Source: Selaginella moellendorffii (Eukaryota; Streptophyta; Lycopodiopsida; Selaginellales; Selaginellaceae). Taken from it: a DNA stretch of 64,000 nt. Of this stretch, positions 32,970 to 44,139 are shown piece after piece. Position 1 is the first letter of the stretch. The number at the start of each line of letters is the position of its first letter. The translations under genes and the position numbers were made by a program. The notes beneath the pieces are model-generated. The model worked only from the letters and a program-made list of their open reading frames with translations, did not search any database and was not told the origin of the DNA. The stretch lies in assembly GCF_000143415.4 (NCBI RefSeq), contig NW_003314358.1:258731-322730 (forward strand), read 5' to 3'.

Positions 32970-35101
32970 GGGGGAGACTTGTTCTTGGAGAAAAGAGAGT
33001 ATTAAATAAACTATAAAATAAGATAAGATAAAATAAAATCTTGCAGTTCAGAAAAGAGAAGTATATTGGAGGCCCACCTTTGAAGAATTCCAAGAACTCG
33101 TTTGATCAACAATGCAAACTCCCTTATCGATTCCAGCAGTACACTCAATCACTCGTGTTGCTTGCTCCCTAGAACTGGGAAAGAGCTCTTCAAGACAAGC
33201 TTGTAGCCTGTCTAGAGCTTGTCTAGTCGAATGACTTCCAAGGTTTCATCTTTGTGCACTAAGTCTCGAAGCAACCGTGTGCCCTGGAACTTCTCAAAAC
33301 AAAAAAGGACAAAAGCTCTTTTCAACTCGGCCATAGAATGGATCAAGCACTCATCCTCAAAATTCTCATATCTTTAGAGTGCTTCCCGGAAATCTCTTCT
33401 TTAGAATGGTTCCAGCTGAAAGGTGGTGTAAGCATGATCTATATCCCCAAATCTTTTGGCGTATCCATACCTCTCGTTTCTTTCCTGGAAAGAGATTCCT
33501 CGGCGTGTTTGCTCATCTCATCACCCAGATCCCAAAATCCTTCTTCTTCCACTCTTTTTCTCTAGTCTCCATTTGTGTGTTGTTTGTTTCCATGTGAGAT
33601 GCTCGCGTATGTTTCGCTAACGCGCAACCAAAGCTCCACCATGTGAGAGGAACCTTGTAAAGTCCATAGATTATTTCGTCCCAGTCGTGCATTCGCCACA
33701 CCCTGGAAGCATCAGCATCACACTGGCTTCGCTTGGCCTCCATCTCCAAAGGTCAACTCCCAAGTAAAAATCACGCCCATGTCCACTGTCCAAGCTTTCT
33801 TCCCTGGTTATTTTTTTTCCACTCCTTCCCTCCTGCGGCCATAAACCAATTTACAAGTCACTCCCAAAGCGAAAGAGAGAAATACTAAACAAATACCACA
33901 TCGCTGGGATGCGTGCTAAGAAATATATACCATAAATACCTTAACGATGTGGAGCAAATGCGTAGTGGCAGCCTATCCTCCTCATTGTCAACCCATCTCC
34001 AAGTTTTCTTCACTTTCTTAATTCCCAGTAAAGAATATTTTTCTTCTTCTCCTCCTTCTCTCCGGTTTTTCCATCTTCGCTGTGCCTGTCCGCAGAGAGG
34101 AGCCAAGAGGGTCAACTAGAACAGCTTGGCAGTGCTTTACTTCTTGTGTACTTTGCTTCCTCACGCACACTTCCCCACCGGCGCTGCCGACTCCGATGAG
34201 CCAGTGTCTGGATATCTAGCTCCAGGAGAGAGAAAGCGAGAGAGTTCTCTCGAGCGGCGCTGCTGCTAGATCGCCGCTCCTCGCATATATTCCTCCCCCC
34301 CACCCCCCGCAAATACTTCATCCAGTTCTAGTTTTCCCATCTCTCCGCTGTAAGAGCCTCGAAGCTTAGGAAGCAGGAAGATCGAAAGTGCCTCTCTTAC
34401 CTGAAAAGGATATATTGATGATCTTTACCTCGGCAAGGATCCGGAGCGGGATTGGTAAAACAGATGAAGCTCCACCGGGACAGGAATGCACTGCACTGCA
34501 AGGCACAGTCTCCGCGAAGAATTCGTCAAGCACTGTAGTAAAGGGGAGCATCGGTTACAAAGAATTCATAAAGGTACTTCCTTCTCACATGTTCATTCTC
34601 CCTCCCAGCAGGAACTTACGAAGCGATTGATTGCGAAGTGCTTCAAAAGAAATTCTCCAAATTTCGTGTTTTTCTCACCACCGGCGCCTCTCTGGATGTG
34701 CAGGGACTGTGATCCCAAAGAGGGCCCATGTCTGGATGTCAAAAGAGTGGTAAGTCGCTCGATCCAGAAGCGTAGCTCTTCCTTTTCTCGTTGCAAAGCC
34801 GAGGAGAGAGAACAAACTTTGCAAGAGTAGCCTTACAGCTTTCCTCTCCCCAAGTTCTCTCCAAGTTCTTCTTTTGCAGCGAGATCCTGAGAGATCCCGA
34901 GAGAAGTTAGAGAACAGGAGAGAGAAAGCAGCTTTACCCGAGAGATGGTGATCTAAACTGCCGTGCTCCAGGGAGAACATCAGCAACGTCGGAGGAAGAG
35001 ATCCCCAGCGCCAAAAGCCGAGACTGCAAGAGTTACAGCGCTATCACCACCACGGCAGTACTAGCAGCCAGCAGCAGGATATCGGTCGAGGCAGGAGTAG
35101 C
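32515..35101. other. Intergenic region and probable long 5' leader of the LBD gene
   Basis: No protein-coding gene is supported; the short open frames have no family features. From about 34100 to 35100 the plus strand is rich in CT and GA tracts, with a C-rich run near 34289-34308. This suits a long, possibly intron-containing 5' leader for the LBD gene. The left part (32515-34100) shows nothing I recognise besides a GA microsatellite. Confidence 0.5.
32933..32965. repeat. (GA)n microsatellite
   Basis: A pure GA tract of about 33 bases is followed by a run of G. It lies in intergenic DNA upstream of the minus-strand PPR gene. Confidence 0.9.
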
Positions 35102-35864
35102 ATGCTGGGGTCGCAGGGCCCTCTAAACACGATCACGCCCTGTGCTGCATGTAAGCTTCTCCGCCGGAGGTGCGCTCAAGAGTGTCCCTTTGCACCATAC
35201 TTCTCGCCACACGAGCCTCAAAAGTTTGCCGCCGTCCACAAAGTTTTCGGCGCCAGCAACGTCTCCAAGATGCTCTCGGTACGTGATCAATCATCTCTCC
35301 CCTCCTCTCTTCCCGTGGCCCTCCGAGCACCACTATTCCATTGTCTTTCTAAGTGGCACTCTTTTCTCTTTCGGAGTGTGCTTTCTGAGATGCGTCTTGT
35401 CGTTTTGATGGTTGCTAGATTGCTGAAAAGACAGACTGTGGGGACAAAAAGGAGCTCAGAGTTAGATGATGCCTGCTAACATAAGTTACACTAAAAGTTC
35501 CGAGTTCTAACCTTTGATGAGCTTGTCACTGGTGTGGTTCTTGCAGGAAGTTCCAGAGGCCCAGCGATCGGACGTTGCCAACAGCCTGGTGTACGAGGCA
35601 AACGCTCGGATCAGAGACCCAGTGTATGGCTGCACGGGGACAATCTCTGCACTGCAGCAGCAAGCTCAGTCACTCCAAGCGGAAGTTAATGCCATGAGAG
35701 AACAGATTATGAGATACCAGGTGCACGAAAACGCCGTAGCCGCGGTCACCTTGGTCACTACCGGGCTTCCCACACGGACAAACCCCGGAAGCTCGTCGGC
35801 AGACTATGTCGTAGGAACGAGCGGCAGTGTGGACAATCCTGACGTCAAGGAACGCTACTGGTGA
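35102..35864 (+). CDS. LOB-domain (LBD) transcription factor, class I
   Basis: This is a plant-specific DNA-binding protein, nearest in memory to LBD4/LBD15/LBD25, regulators of boundaries and organ or vascular patterning. There are two exons (35102-35278 and 35547-35864). The zinc-finger-like CX2CX6CX3C motif is CAACKLLRRRCAQEC (residues about 14-28). The GAS block follows (FAPYFSPHEPQKFAAVHKVF, GASNVSKML), then, after the intron, EVPEAQRSDVANSLVYEANA and RIRDPVYGC. A leucine-zipper-like LX6LX3VX6I occurs in ALQQQAQSLQAEVNAMREQI. The intron falls directly after SKMLS, its usual place in the family. The C-terminal 50 residues are unlike known members. At 164 residues it has normal length. Confidence 0.93.
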
Positions 35865-36805
35865 GACAAGCCCATCAACAACAAGAACAAAGCCAGAGCC
35901 ACAGATCAGAGTAAATTTTCTTCCTTTAAGATGCTCGATTTTTTTGTATATCAGGAAAAATAAGGCCTTTCTCACTTTCTCCCGAGGGAGACTCTCCATA
36001 AAATGCAAGAAGACATTAAGAGGATCAACAAGAAACCAGGCAAAAGTGCAAACGAGAGAGAAAGGAGAAAGGCATCCTTTGTTTCACTTCACACGACTTT
36101 GCTGCTTATTAAAATCCGGAAGAGAGAGAGAGAGAGAGAGGGGGGAGAGCGTAGCTCACCTTTTTAAAGCTTGATGCGCCTGGCCATGATCCGGCACGCA
36201 GTCATCTGTGCATCAAATGTCCTCGTCAGGAACTCTTAAAGAAGTACAGCGAAAGCAAAGAAAACACTTAAAGAAATATAACTATACCCACCAATGCGTC
36301 CACGAGCACTGTAGCTGAAGGCGCGCGTTTGTCACACTTTGACCTGTTGATAGCTGCACCAGTGATGAAGAATTAAACAACACATAAACACGTCATATAA
36401 CCACGATCATCAGCATAAACAAAGCAAGCAAACAAAAAAAAAAAACGATAGACAAAACATAGTTTACTTCTTTCTTATCAAAGAAAGGCTCGCGAGAAGT
36501 TTCTCCATGAGAAACTCTAACACCATCCTGTCAAAACTATCAAGCCATAAGTAAAGAAAGAAAAACGACGCTCCCCCGCAAAGACCCAAGAAAAAAACGA
36601 GAGAAAAAAAAAACGAGGTATAGTACGAAGCTACAAAGATAAAAAAAAAAATAGTAGAAAGGAAAACTTTCGAGCTCCCTATACCAAAGAAGAAAGTATA
36701 GAACTTGGCTATGGAAGCTCCAATCCTCTTCTTCTTCCTCTTCCTCTAGTTCTCGCTCTCTCTTCTTTTTTTTTCACTCCCCTCTCCCCCCTCGATCGAG
36801 ACTCT
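35865..36805. other. Intergenic region between LBD and YLMG1 genes (convergent 3' ends)
   Basis: This should hold both 3' untranslated regions. A GA microsatellite lies at about 36120-36140. On the minus strand, 36353-36288 and 36234-36164 look like two small exons with good GT/AG borders (LVEFLTRTFDAQMTACRIMA, then RRIKL and a stop), but no gene was identified for them. Confidence 0.45.
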
Positions 36806-37429
36806 CTAAGTCTGAGCAGCGGAGTTTAAGATGCTGGACATGGTTCCCAGAACCATGAAAGCCAGCAAGGGACTCAAGTCGAGCGCGTTAAACACTGGCG
36901 GGATGATGTTGCGGAAGAGATTGAGGTACGGATCACACATATCCCTGATCGCCATGAAGGGCTGCTTCTCCCAAGGGATGTTTGGAAACCAGCTGAGTAG
37001 CACCCGGATCATCATCACCGCGCTGTAGAGCTCCAGCCACTTGGCCATGCCCGACGCCACCACCGTGAGTGGCGTAGAGACTGTGGACATGGACGCGAAG
37101 AAGAGAGGGCCGCCCTTGGTCGCCAAAAAGAATGGCACCGCCGCCGCGTTACTGCTGCTAATGGCGCTGCTGCTGCTGGCGTGGAGAGTGAGTGCCTTGG
37201 CGAGGCTTTGGAGCGCCAAGCTGGTGGCCTGAGCCATGGATTTGAGGAGCAGTGGCAAGAATGCGAGCGGTGTCGTTGGAGGAGCTGTGTGGAGGAGCGA
37301 TGATGCTGCCGCTGCCGCTGGAGAGAGTGCCGCTGGGATTGTGTGTGGCCGGCGCCTGTTCCATTGGAGCTGTGGAGGGACTGGGGAGGCTACCTGGATG
37401 CGGAGGGAGGATGCCGACGCCATCGCCAT
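36806..37429 (-). CDS. YLMG1: YGGT/YlmG-family plastid membrane protein (YLMG1 type)
   Basis: This is a plastid protein of the YGGT family; Arabidopsis YLMG1 acts in thylakoid and nucleoid organisation and the related CCB3 in cytochrome b6 assembly. The first 60-100 residues are Ala/Ser/Pro-rich, a transit peptide. The conserved part has two membrane segments, LYSAVMMIRVLLSWFPNIPW and SPLLAFMVLGTMSSI, around MCDPYLNLFRNIIPP. An upstream in-frame Met at 37501 would add an unlikely leader (MDSFFKNIF), so the Met at 37429 or 37423 (MASASSLRIQVASP) is preferred. It is a single exon of about 208 residues. Confidence 0.85.
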   Translation of the reverse strand: MAMASASSLRIQVASPVPPQLQWNRRRPHTIPAALSPAAAAASSLLHTAPPTTPLAFLPLLLKSMAQATSLALQSLAKALTLHASSSSAISSSNAAAVPFFLATKGGPLFFASMSTVSTPLTVVASGMAKWLELYSAVMMIRVLLSWFPNIPWEKQPFMAIRDMCDPYLNLFRNIIPPVFNALDLSPLLAFMVLGTMSSILNSAAQT

Positions 37430-37867
37430 TGCTTTTGACCTAATCGAATATGCTTCGAAAATGAGCAACTTAATGAAGATATTCTTAAAAAATGAATCCA
37501 CTTTTTCTATTTCTTTTAATTTCTATTTATTTTTTTTGTCAGGCAAAATAAGCAAAGATAGCTCTATTGATCCATATAGAACAAACGTCTAATTTCTTTG
37601 CAAGTCAGCCCAGCTGTATGGCTGATGCCAAGATGGGATGTCTCTTTGGATATCTTGTGCGAGGTTTATTGGGTTGTGGATGTTCTAGTCCTGATTATTT
37701 GCTTTGGGACAACTAGGTCTTCGTTTGCTCGTAAAGAAATAACCACCGATACCTATCAAATATCCTTGAGCTTTGTCCTTAAGCTGGCTTTCATCTTTTA
37801 GCATAGAAATTCAGAAATTTTAAAATCCATGGCTCCCTTTAAAACCAAAGGAATGGAATCACTTACA

Positions 37868-38200
37868 AACTTTGGGTTCTGGAAGCTCTGCCAGGCGGAG
37901 CCAGCATACTTTACCACCAAGTTGCATTAAACCACCCTGTCGACCAAACCGGACTCTCCGCTTGGTCATCTCTGTAGAGCACCAAGTTTCCCTCTGCGGT
38001 CAAGCTGAGCATACCACGGCATACAACCTGCGCGCTCTGGTCCTGGGAGAGAGTGCTTGAGACAGTGCTTGCAGGTGGGGAGAAAGCCGGCCACCGAGAG
38101 GAGGAGGAGCAGTCGAGTATCCATGTCGAGCTGAGGGGTGCTGCGTCTAGATTCTGCGTGGAGTGGAGCTGAAAAGTTTGCTGAGCAGATACTTGACCAA
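37868..38200 (-). pseudogene. Lectin receptor kinase 5' fragment with internal deletions
   Basis: The minus strand matches the first 450 bp of the receptor kinase gene at 46466 in blocks: GTATCTGCTCAGCA, CTCGACATGGATACTCGAC, GCCGGCTTTCTCCCCAC, GGTATGCTCAGCTTGACCGC and CTGGCAGAGCTTCC. Several stretches between the blocks are missing and the frame is lost. The remaining gene body is absent. It is the outer end of the left arm of the inverted duplication. Confidence 0.8.
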
Positions 38201-38402
38201 CGCATTTGGCTTGAGGAGCTCGCTAGCTGTCAAAGACATCAGTACTGTTGCTAACCTTGTCGAAAAAATAGTTTAGGAACGAAACGTAAGTTCCAGTTCC
38301 TCGTAGAAACAAGCTGGCGACGTGAGACAGAGATTTAACTTTTATGTTACCTGAAGATCTCGTGAAGTTTCCTGGTTCCTAGTTACCAAGGGGAACACAA
38401 AG

Positions 38403-40041
38403 CTACAAAGGAAAGTACCTCCCCAAAGCTTGCAGAAGCCTGGCGCGGTAGTTGCGTGGATGGATGATACAGTGTTCAAGAACACGCTTCCTGATGTCCT
38501 CCTCCGTCATGACGCATCCAAGGAGCTCCCGAATCCAATCCATCACAAGACCTCGGATGATCCGAAAGTTGATTCGAATGTGTCTGTAGGCATTCCTCCG
38601 AGAAAACGTGGTAAGGTAGTCGATTACGGAAACAAATATGTGCTCCTCATCGGTCTGGAAGACTAGAACCGAATAATCAGTGAGGCCCTGTCTCTGCAAA
38701 AAAAAAAAAAAAGCAAAACAGTCGTAAATGAATCAAGCACGGATGTTTTCCAGCTTACCTGGAGGAAGTGCGTGTCCCGCTCAATCAAACAAAACAGCAT
38801 GCGGTGAGAGAAACTTGTCAGCAGCAAAGGCGTTGTGAAATAGGCATCGCTCTCTGGAACACTGTACTTGATGAACCCCTTGAGATCATGGTGTATCGTT
38901 GTGGCTTGAAGAAAGCTCCTGGGAGGATCTGTGGCCTCGATGACAAGGACGTTCAAACGTTCGCTCTCGCTGAAGGTCATCGGTGCGGGCCAGATCTATG
39001 ACACGAAAAGCAATATGAGAAGTGCTTTCGAACTTTTTCAAGTGTTTATACCTCGTAAGCGCCCAGTATTATCGCGAACGATGTCTCCAGCTGCTGGGTG
39101 TACAGGAAGTAATCTTCTGCTATTCGTCGCAGCGCACTCATATCACGGTGAGAAACCAGCTTCACGATGACTCGCTCGCTGGCAGTGGTGAAAAACTTTG
39201 CTCCACTCCTAGAGCTGCCCATCGTCCTCGGGCGTGCGGTGTTCAACGTTTCAACAAACTCCTTGTCATCCTTGAAGCCATGAACTTCCCGTAGAGTGCG
39301 AAACTGTGTGGGAAAGAGAACTGTGACGAATCCATCGATGCCCCCGAACGAGTACTCTGGCTTGTCCCCAGGAACTTGGTGCGTAAGGTACTTCGTGAGA
39401 ACGGGCAGCCACTGCGGTGGGGGAGTCTGAAAACGAAAGTTTACGTGAGCAGTGAGCAGTGAGTGAAGTTCCAAATCAAAGCAAATGTACGCTGGTAGAG
39501 TTCTCGTTCACGATATTCTTCTGAAGGCGCTTCATCGCGCGGATCTGTTTGGGGAACACAGCCGTGACGTTGCCACTGCAATCAGCATAGAAACGAATCC
39601 GCATAGGATCGGCATAAGAAATCACGGGAAAACTTGCAATCTCGATAAGTTAAATCTCGAGAATCCGCGTTAGGACCGGGATAAGAAGCAAGAAACCACT
39701 GGAAAGCTTGGAATCGGGATAAGAAGCAAGAAGTCTGTGGAGAAACAAAGTAGAAACCATGAATCGGGACGGCTCGGGGTCTAGGAAACGAGAAAGCACT
39801 AGAAAGCTTGCAATCGGGACAGGAAACACGAAATCTTTGGAGAGACAAGCGTCGAGAATGCATAATCACCATGAATCGAGAGAGAATCGGCAAGAAAGCT
39901 TGCATACCTCGCCCGAGACGATGGATCATGACAGTATCGCGTAGGCTCCCTGGCCATTGCCGCGTCGAATGCGACGCTGAGCAAGAATGGCTCAATCGCG
40001 ACGCAGACGATCGCCATCGCGCAAACCATCGCCAGCGCCAT
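38403..40041 (-). CDS. Divergent phosphatidylinositol-phosphate-kinase-like protein
   Basis: Five exons join in frame: 40041-39908, 39575-39491, 39426-39052, 38995-38759 and 38693-38403. They give 373 residues. Lipid-kinase signatures are present but divergent: GAKFFTTASERVIVKLVSHR (matching the GxSGSxFFxTxDxRFIIKTI strand pair with its ATP lysine), HHDLKGF (DLKG), LIERDTHFLQRQGLTDYSVL (matching ERDxxFLxxxxxMDYSLL) and VIDYL (matching the IID-L metal site). Residues 1-32 are hydrophobic (MALAMVCAMAIVCVAIEPFL), suggesting a signal or membrane anchor. MORN repeats, usual in plant PIP5Ks, are absent. PIP kinases phosphorylate membrane phosphoinositides; activity here is inferred only. The start lies 143 bp from the divergent phosphatase copy. 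A decayed copy lies at 45690-46065. Confidence 0.7.
39690..39885. repeat. Imperfect direct repeats inside PIPK-like intron 1
   Basis: Units of about 30-100 bp recur, built on GAAAGCTTG(C/G)AATCGGGA followed by TAAGAAGCAAGAA or CAGGAAACACGAA and then CATGAATCG. They lie between exons 1 and 2 of the PIPK-like gene and do not affect the coding frame. Confidence 0.6.
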
Positions 40042-40184
40042 CGCTCCGCAACCAAGGCATGCAAAATAAAACCCAAATTTCAAACGATGGATGGTACAAG
40101 TTAGCGCCAAAGCCCCAAACGTACGAAAATGGGCCAATGCTAAATTAGTGGACGTTTGTTTAGGGTTCTTCGAAAGGGAGAGGG

Positions 40185-41372
40185 ATGGATTCCAAGGCGC
40201 TACACCTTGTGCGCCATGGCCAGGCCTTCCACAACGTCCAAGGTGAAATTCTACTGCAAATGAGGAGCTCCTGGAAGATTTTCCTGGACGGGAGATGCAT
40301 CTTGAGGGCTTTTCGATGTGCTGCATCGTTTCCCCAGCGGCTCCTCTCCTCCCCAGCTGCTGTGATGCCCATTTACTACGAGCACGCCGACGCGAGCCTC
40401 ACGGCTACTGGATGGGAACAAGTAAGTCCTTTCCTTTCCCTTTGCTCCATTCATTTGGTAAATGATCGATCGCTCTCCTTCAAGGCTGAGTTTCTTCACA
40501 GGGAATTCAGGATTTCCGGATTGAGAGATCGAGTGGAGCTTGTTGTGGTGCCGCCCTTGACTCGGTAGTGTGATTTCTCCTCTCCCAGGACGCTCCAAAC
40601 TGCATCTGGGATTTTTGGAGGAGGGAATTTCACTGATACCACTGATCAACTAGCAGCTCCTCTGATGGTAGACAACGTTGGACGGTGTCCACGACCAGCC
40701 ATCTCCAGTGCAAACTCCCCTCCTTTCGTAGCACTGGAGCTTTGCAGGGAGAAATTGGTATGTTGGCTCCCATATTTTTTCTCTCTGTCAATGTAGCTAG
40801 TTGACGCGAAGTTTTGATGAACAGGGTACCATGCCATGCGATCAGTTTCCAGGGATTGACTTTTCGAACGTAAGGATCATTCGACTCGATCGAGTTGTGT
40901 GACTTGATCCAACTCTGTTTCTCTTCTCTATTAGAGCGAACAGGACCAGGACGAGCTGTGGAAGCCTGACAGAAGAGAACTAGAAGAGGAGCTCGACAAA
41001 AGGGCGAGAGCTTTTCTAGAATGGTACGTGAGCAGCCTGCGAAAGCTGTTGTAAGTTTCTGATCAAGCTTGCAGGCTATGGAGTCGTGGAGAGGAGGAGA
41101 TTGCCGTCGTCTCCCACGCAGGCTTTCTGACCAATCTTGTGACAAAGTTTGGCGATGAAGCTGTGAACAAGACAGTGTAAGCGGCGTGTTTGGATGCTAG
41201 ATTTTGCTTGGTACTTACACTTGTGCGATTTAGGTTTGCGAACTGTGAGCTTCGTAGCGTGAGATTGAGGAGTCATCGTAGTTTTGTTCTCGAGACCTTA
41301 GATCTTGGCGTTGTTTTGCTCAGGAAAATAGTCACTGGCTCGGACTATGCATTTGAGTTGACCGCAGCGTGA
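40185..41372 (+). pseudogene. Phosphoglycerate-mutase-like phosphatase, copy 1 (probably broken)
   Basis: It begins MDSKALHLVRHGQAFHNVQ with the RHG catalytic motif and ends with VVSHAGFLTNLVTKFGDE and TGSDYAFELTAA. It is the inverted twin of the gene at 44289-45572. Compared with that copy it has three lesions. The intron before TLQTASGIFGGG is cut from 47 to 24 nt (40565-40588), shorter than plant splicing is known to handle. A 30-bp stretch coding RSPRSKSEIQ, conserved in the family, is missing near 40845. The last intron has lost its GT donor (GAGGTGAGTC in the twin, GAGGAGTC here at about 41268). It also has PPLTR where family members have SPLTR. It is probably a pseudogene, although a shorter transcript cannot be excluded. 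Confidence 0.75.
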
Positions 41373-41493
41373 ATCCATCCAAAGTATGGATTCTACAAGA
41401 AAATCTTCTTTTCCTAACTTTATATTGAGAAGCTATGTTTAGCTAGGGAAAAGTTAATTTATTGCTAGGCAAAAAATAATTTAAAATAAATTT

Positions 41494-41790
41494 AAGGGAG
41501 AGGATATACCTTATCATGTAATAGGTAGAAAATAATTAAAAAGCTTTGCATGTAACAATAATTAGTTTGTTTAATAGTAGTGTTATTCCTACCTATTAAT
41601 TGATCAAATAAAAATTTATAATTTATAAACACAAGATTAATCTTATTGCATATCAATCATTAGATGGTAGAATTAAAAAGAATATACTAGAAAGTGTTTA
41701 AGAACGTTTATAAATTTTAAATACAAAATTAATTTAAATGAATAACAACTGTTAGATAGTAAAATATCCTAAAATATTCAAGCATATTCT
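41494..41790. repeat. Direct repeat in AT-rich spacer, copy 1
   Basis: Shared with 43281-43600: AAGGGAGAGGATATACCTTA at the start, then CACAAGATTAATCTTATTGC about 140 bp later, then AAAGAATATACTAGAAAGTG. Small indels distinguish the copies. Confidence 0.75.
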
Positions 41791-43280
41791 AGGTACATCC
41801 ATAGGCTTGCTTAAGCAAACCAAAAATATATAAATACTAGCTAGCTCTATTGGGAGATATAATATACCCAAGATAAATAAATCTTCTTTTATAACTTTAC
41901 AGTGTTAGAAATTTTGAGTGTATAAAAAGTTATATTTATCTAAAATTTTCTATTATTCATCTCTAAAGAAATGCACAATAATGCAATTAGATAATAATGC
42001 AAGTGATTAGATCATTTTTTATCATCATTAATTTTGAATTTAATGTTTTTATTGCCTTTATAAAAAAGGTGCAGAACCCTAAACACATCCATAGGATTGC
42101 TTTAAAAGCAATTAAGTTTTCATAAAACTAAAGAATTATAGACTACCAATAAACAATAGTTTAGTTCAGAGAAATTATAATTTTAATTGCATATTGAGTT
42201 AAATTTTTTTTATCTGAACTGTAATGATGGCTCTAACATTCATAGTTTACTAAATACTAATCAAATTTCCATTATATGTCTGGTTTGAAATTTAGAATCG
42301 TACATAAATAAATCTATTTAGTTTGTTACCACATTTATATTAAACTTCATAAGCTGGCAGTGGAGAATGGTTCTAGATATATTGAGAAAATACAAATTCA
42401 CAAAATCTAAAAAATGCATAATAGTTCTTTGCAACATAATAGATGGTAAGATTCTTTATACATTTTATATATATGAAGCTGAAAGTTTTATTTTATTTGA
42501 GAAAACTCTTGAATTTAAACTTTTTGGGAGGTTATCCAACCCTATACTACTCAAACTTAAAGATGTTTAACCCATGAGTATCTTTATACATTTAACCAAT
42601 TAGAAAAAAATGTGCACATTTCTCTTTATTTTTGAACTTCTATATAATCATTTTTTGAATTGTTCTTTTTTGTTGCATATAACTCACTATACATTTTTGC
42701 AAATTCATGCCCTCATAAATGAAAATTAATAACCATAACTCTCCTATAGTAAGGATTCCTACTCTGCTGGGAATCTATCTTGATTGGCAAACTTATTATT
42801 TTAAATCTGTACAAGGTTAATTTTTTCAAGAATTCTACCATCTATATTCATTGTATTATGCATTTGCTATATCATTATGATTTTATTGTTGGTGGAACTT
42901 AAGATGGTTTGGAATATTTGTCATTTGGATGTCATGCAATGAGAGATAGCAATGAGTAGTTTATTTCAAACATAAACAATTATTAGATTGTCCATACATT
43001 CTATATACTTTATAGACCAGTTTTAAGTCATTTTAAAACCATAGTGTGGAGTCAATTAAATATAAGTATGTAGCATTAAGTGTTTTTCATTTACATTTTG
43101 CTGTTAATTGTGTCAAACTTTTTGCTTATGTATAAAGGACCTAATACACCTACCTTGGCTAAGTAATACACCAATTATAGTACTATAGCATATGGACCAT
43201 CCATTCTTGTATATAAGTAGGGGTTTAAACCCTAATTAATATACCTATTTTTACATCTTGAGCACTCACAAAATAATTTT

Positions 43281-43600
43281 AAGGGAGAGGATATACCTTA
43301 TCATGGAATAGGTAGAAAATACTTAAATAATTTACTATGTTTTACATGTAACAACGATTGGTTTGTTTAATAGTAATGTTATTCCTACTTATTAATCTAA
43401 TTAATTAAATAAAAATTTGTAATTATAAATATGTTTGTATATTATAAACACAAGATTAATCTTATTGCATATCAACCATTAGATGGTAAAATAAAAAAGA
43501 ATATACTAGAAAGTGCTGAAGAATATTTATAAATTATAAACATGTTTATAAATTATAAATACAATATTAATCTAAATAAAAAACAACCAAAAATATATAA
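43281..43600. repeat. Direct repeat in AT-rich spacer, copy 2
   Basis: This is the second copy of the repeat at 41494-41790, in the same orientation, about 1.8 kb away. It includes an extra AT-rich insertion of about 25 bp before CACAAGATTAATC. Confidence 0.75.
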
Positions 43601-43842
43601 ATATAAATTTGAAGCTATAAGGAATATACTTTTTTTAGTTTGGTATATATTAATTTATTAGTTTTTCATATTATTATCAGTTATTAGTATATATTAATAT
43701 TAGTTTTTCATCTTTTCAGACTGAAATGGAATCAAATTGCTTTATATGGTCCAAGTACTAATCTTGTATTGATCATTTATACCTTATTATGTTTTTCTTA
43801 TAAAAACGTTTGTAAATTAGGTTTTAAAATCAATTCTTAGAG

Positions 43843-44139
43843 ATGATGGGAGACCACATTAGATGCACGATAGATCTCATGAAAAGGATTAAGAACAATT
43901 CTACAGATGAGATTGTCCTGCGTATTATAAAGATCGATTCTAAACCTAGAGATTTAGCGAGAAGATTCTGTGTAACAAATGAGAAGGAATGCTTGGAACC
44001 ATTTGGTTCTTATCATATGTCAAGTGCCATAGACTCTTGGGATGTCTGTGTAAATAGTCTTGGGAGATTTACTGATTATGGTTTTTGCACAACAAATGGA
44101 AAAGAGTATGTTGTCCCTGTTTACATTTCCATTTTATAA
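43843..44139 (+). CDS. Hypothetical 98-residue open frame
   Basis: No family was recognised. The translation has an internal near-repeat, RFCVTNEKE and later GFCTTNGKE, and four cysteines. It could be a small gene, the last exon of an old gene (an AG precedes the ATG) or chance. Its base composition is less AT-rich than the DNA around it. Confidence 0.25.
   Translation: MMGDHIRCTIDLMKRIKNNSTDEIVLRIIKIDSKPRDLARRFCVTNEKECLEPFGSYHMSSAIDSWDVCVNSLGRFTDYGFCTTNGKEYVVPVYISIL

Larger units (their letters stand above)
37868..41390. repeat. Left arm of a large inverted duplication
   Basis: Reading outward from 41390, the arm holds the phosphatase gene (40185-41372), the PIPK-like gene (40041-38403) and a receptor kinase fragment (38200-37868). 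The right arm (44270-46940) holds the same three items in the same order, outward, on the opposite strand. Matches were found gene by gene and in the spaces between, for example GGAACTTACGTTTC near 38290 and 46166, and CAGTACTGATGTCTT near 38240 and 46266. Confidence 0.8.

Noticed and set aside
39582..40076. Minus-strand frame of 164 residues between the PIPK-like and phosphatase genes
   Set aside because: It crosses PIPK-like exon 1 in a different frame and the minisatellite of intron 1; the spliced model joins in frame and matches the decayed copy in the other arm.
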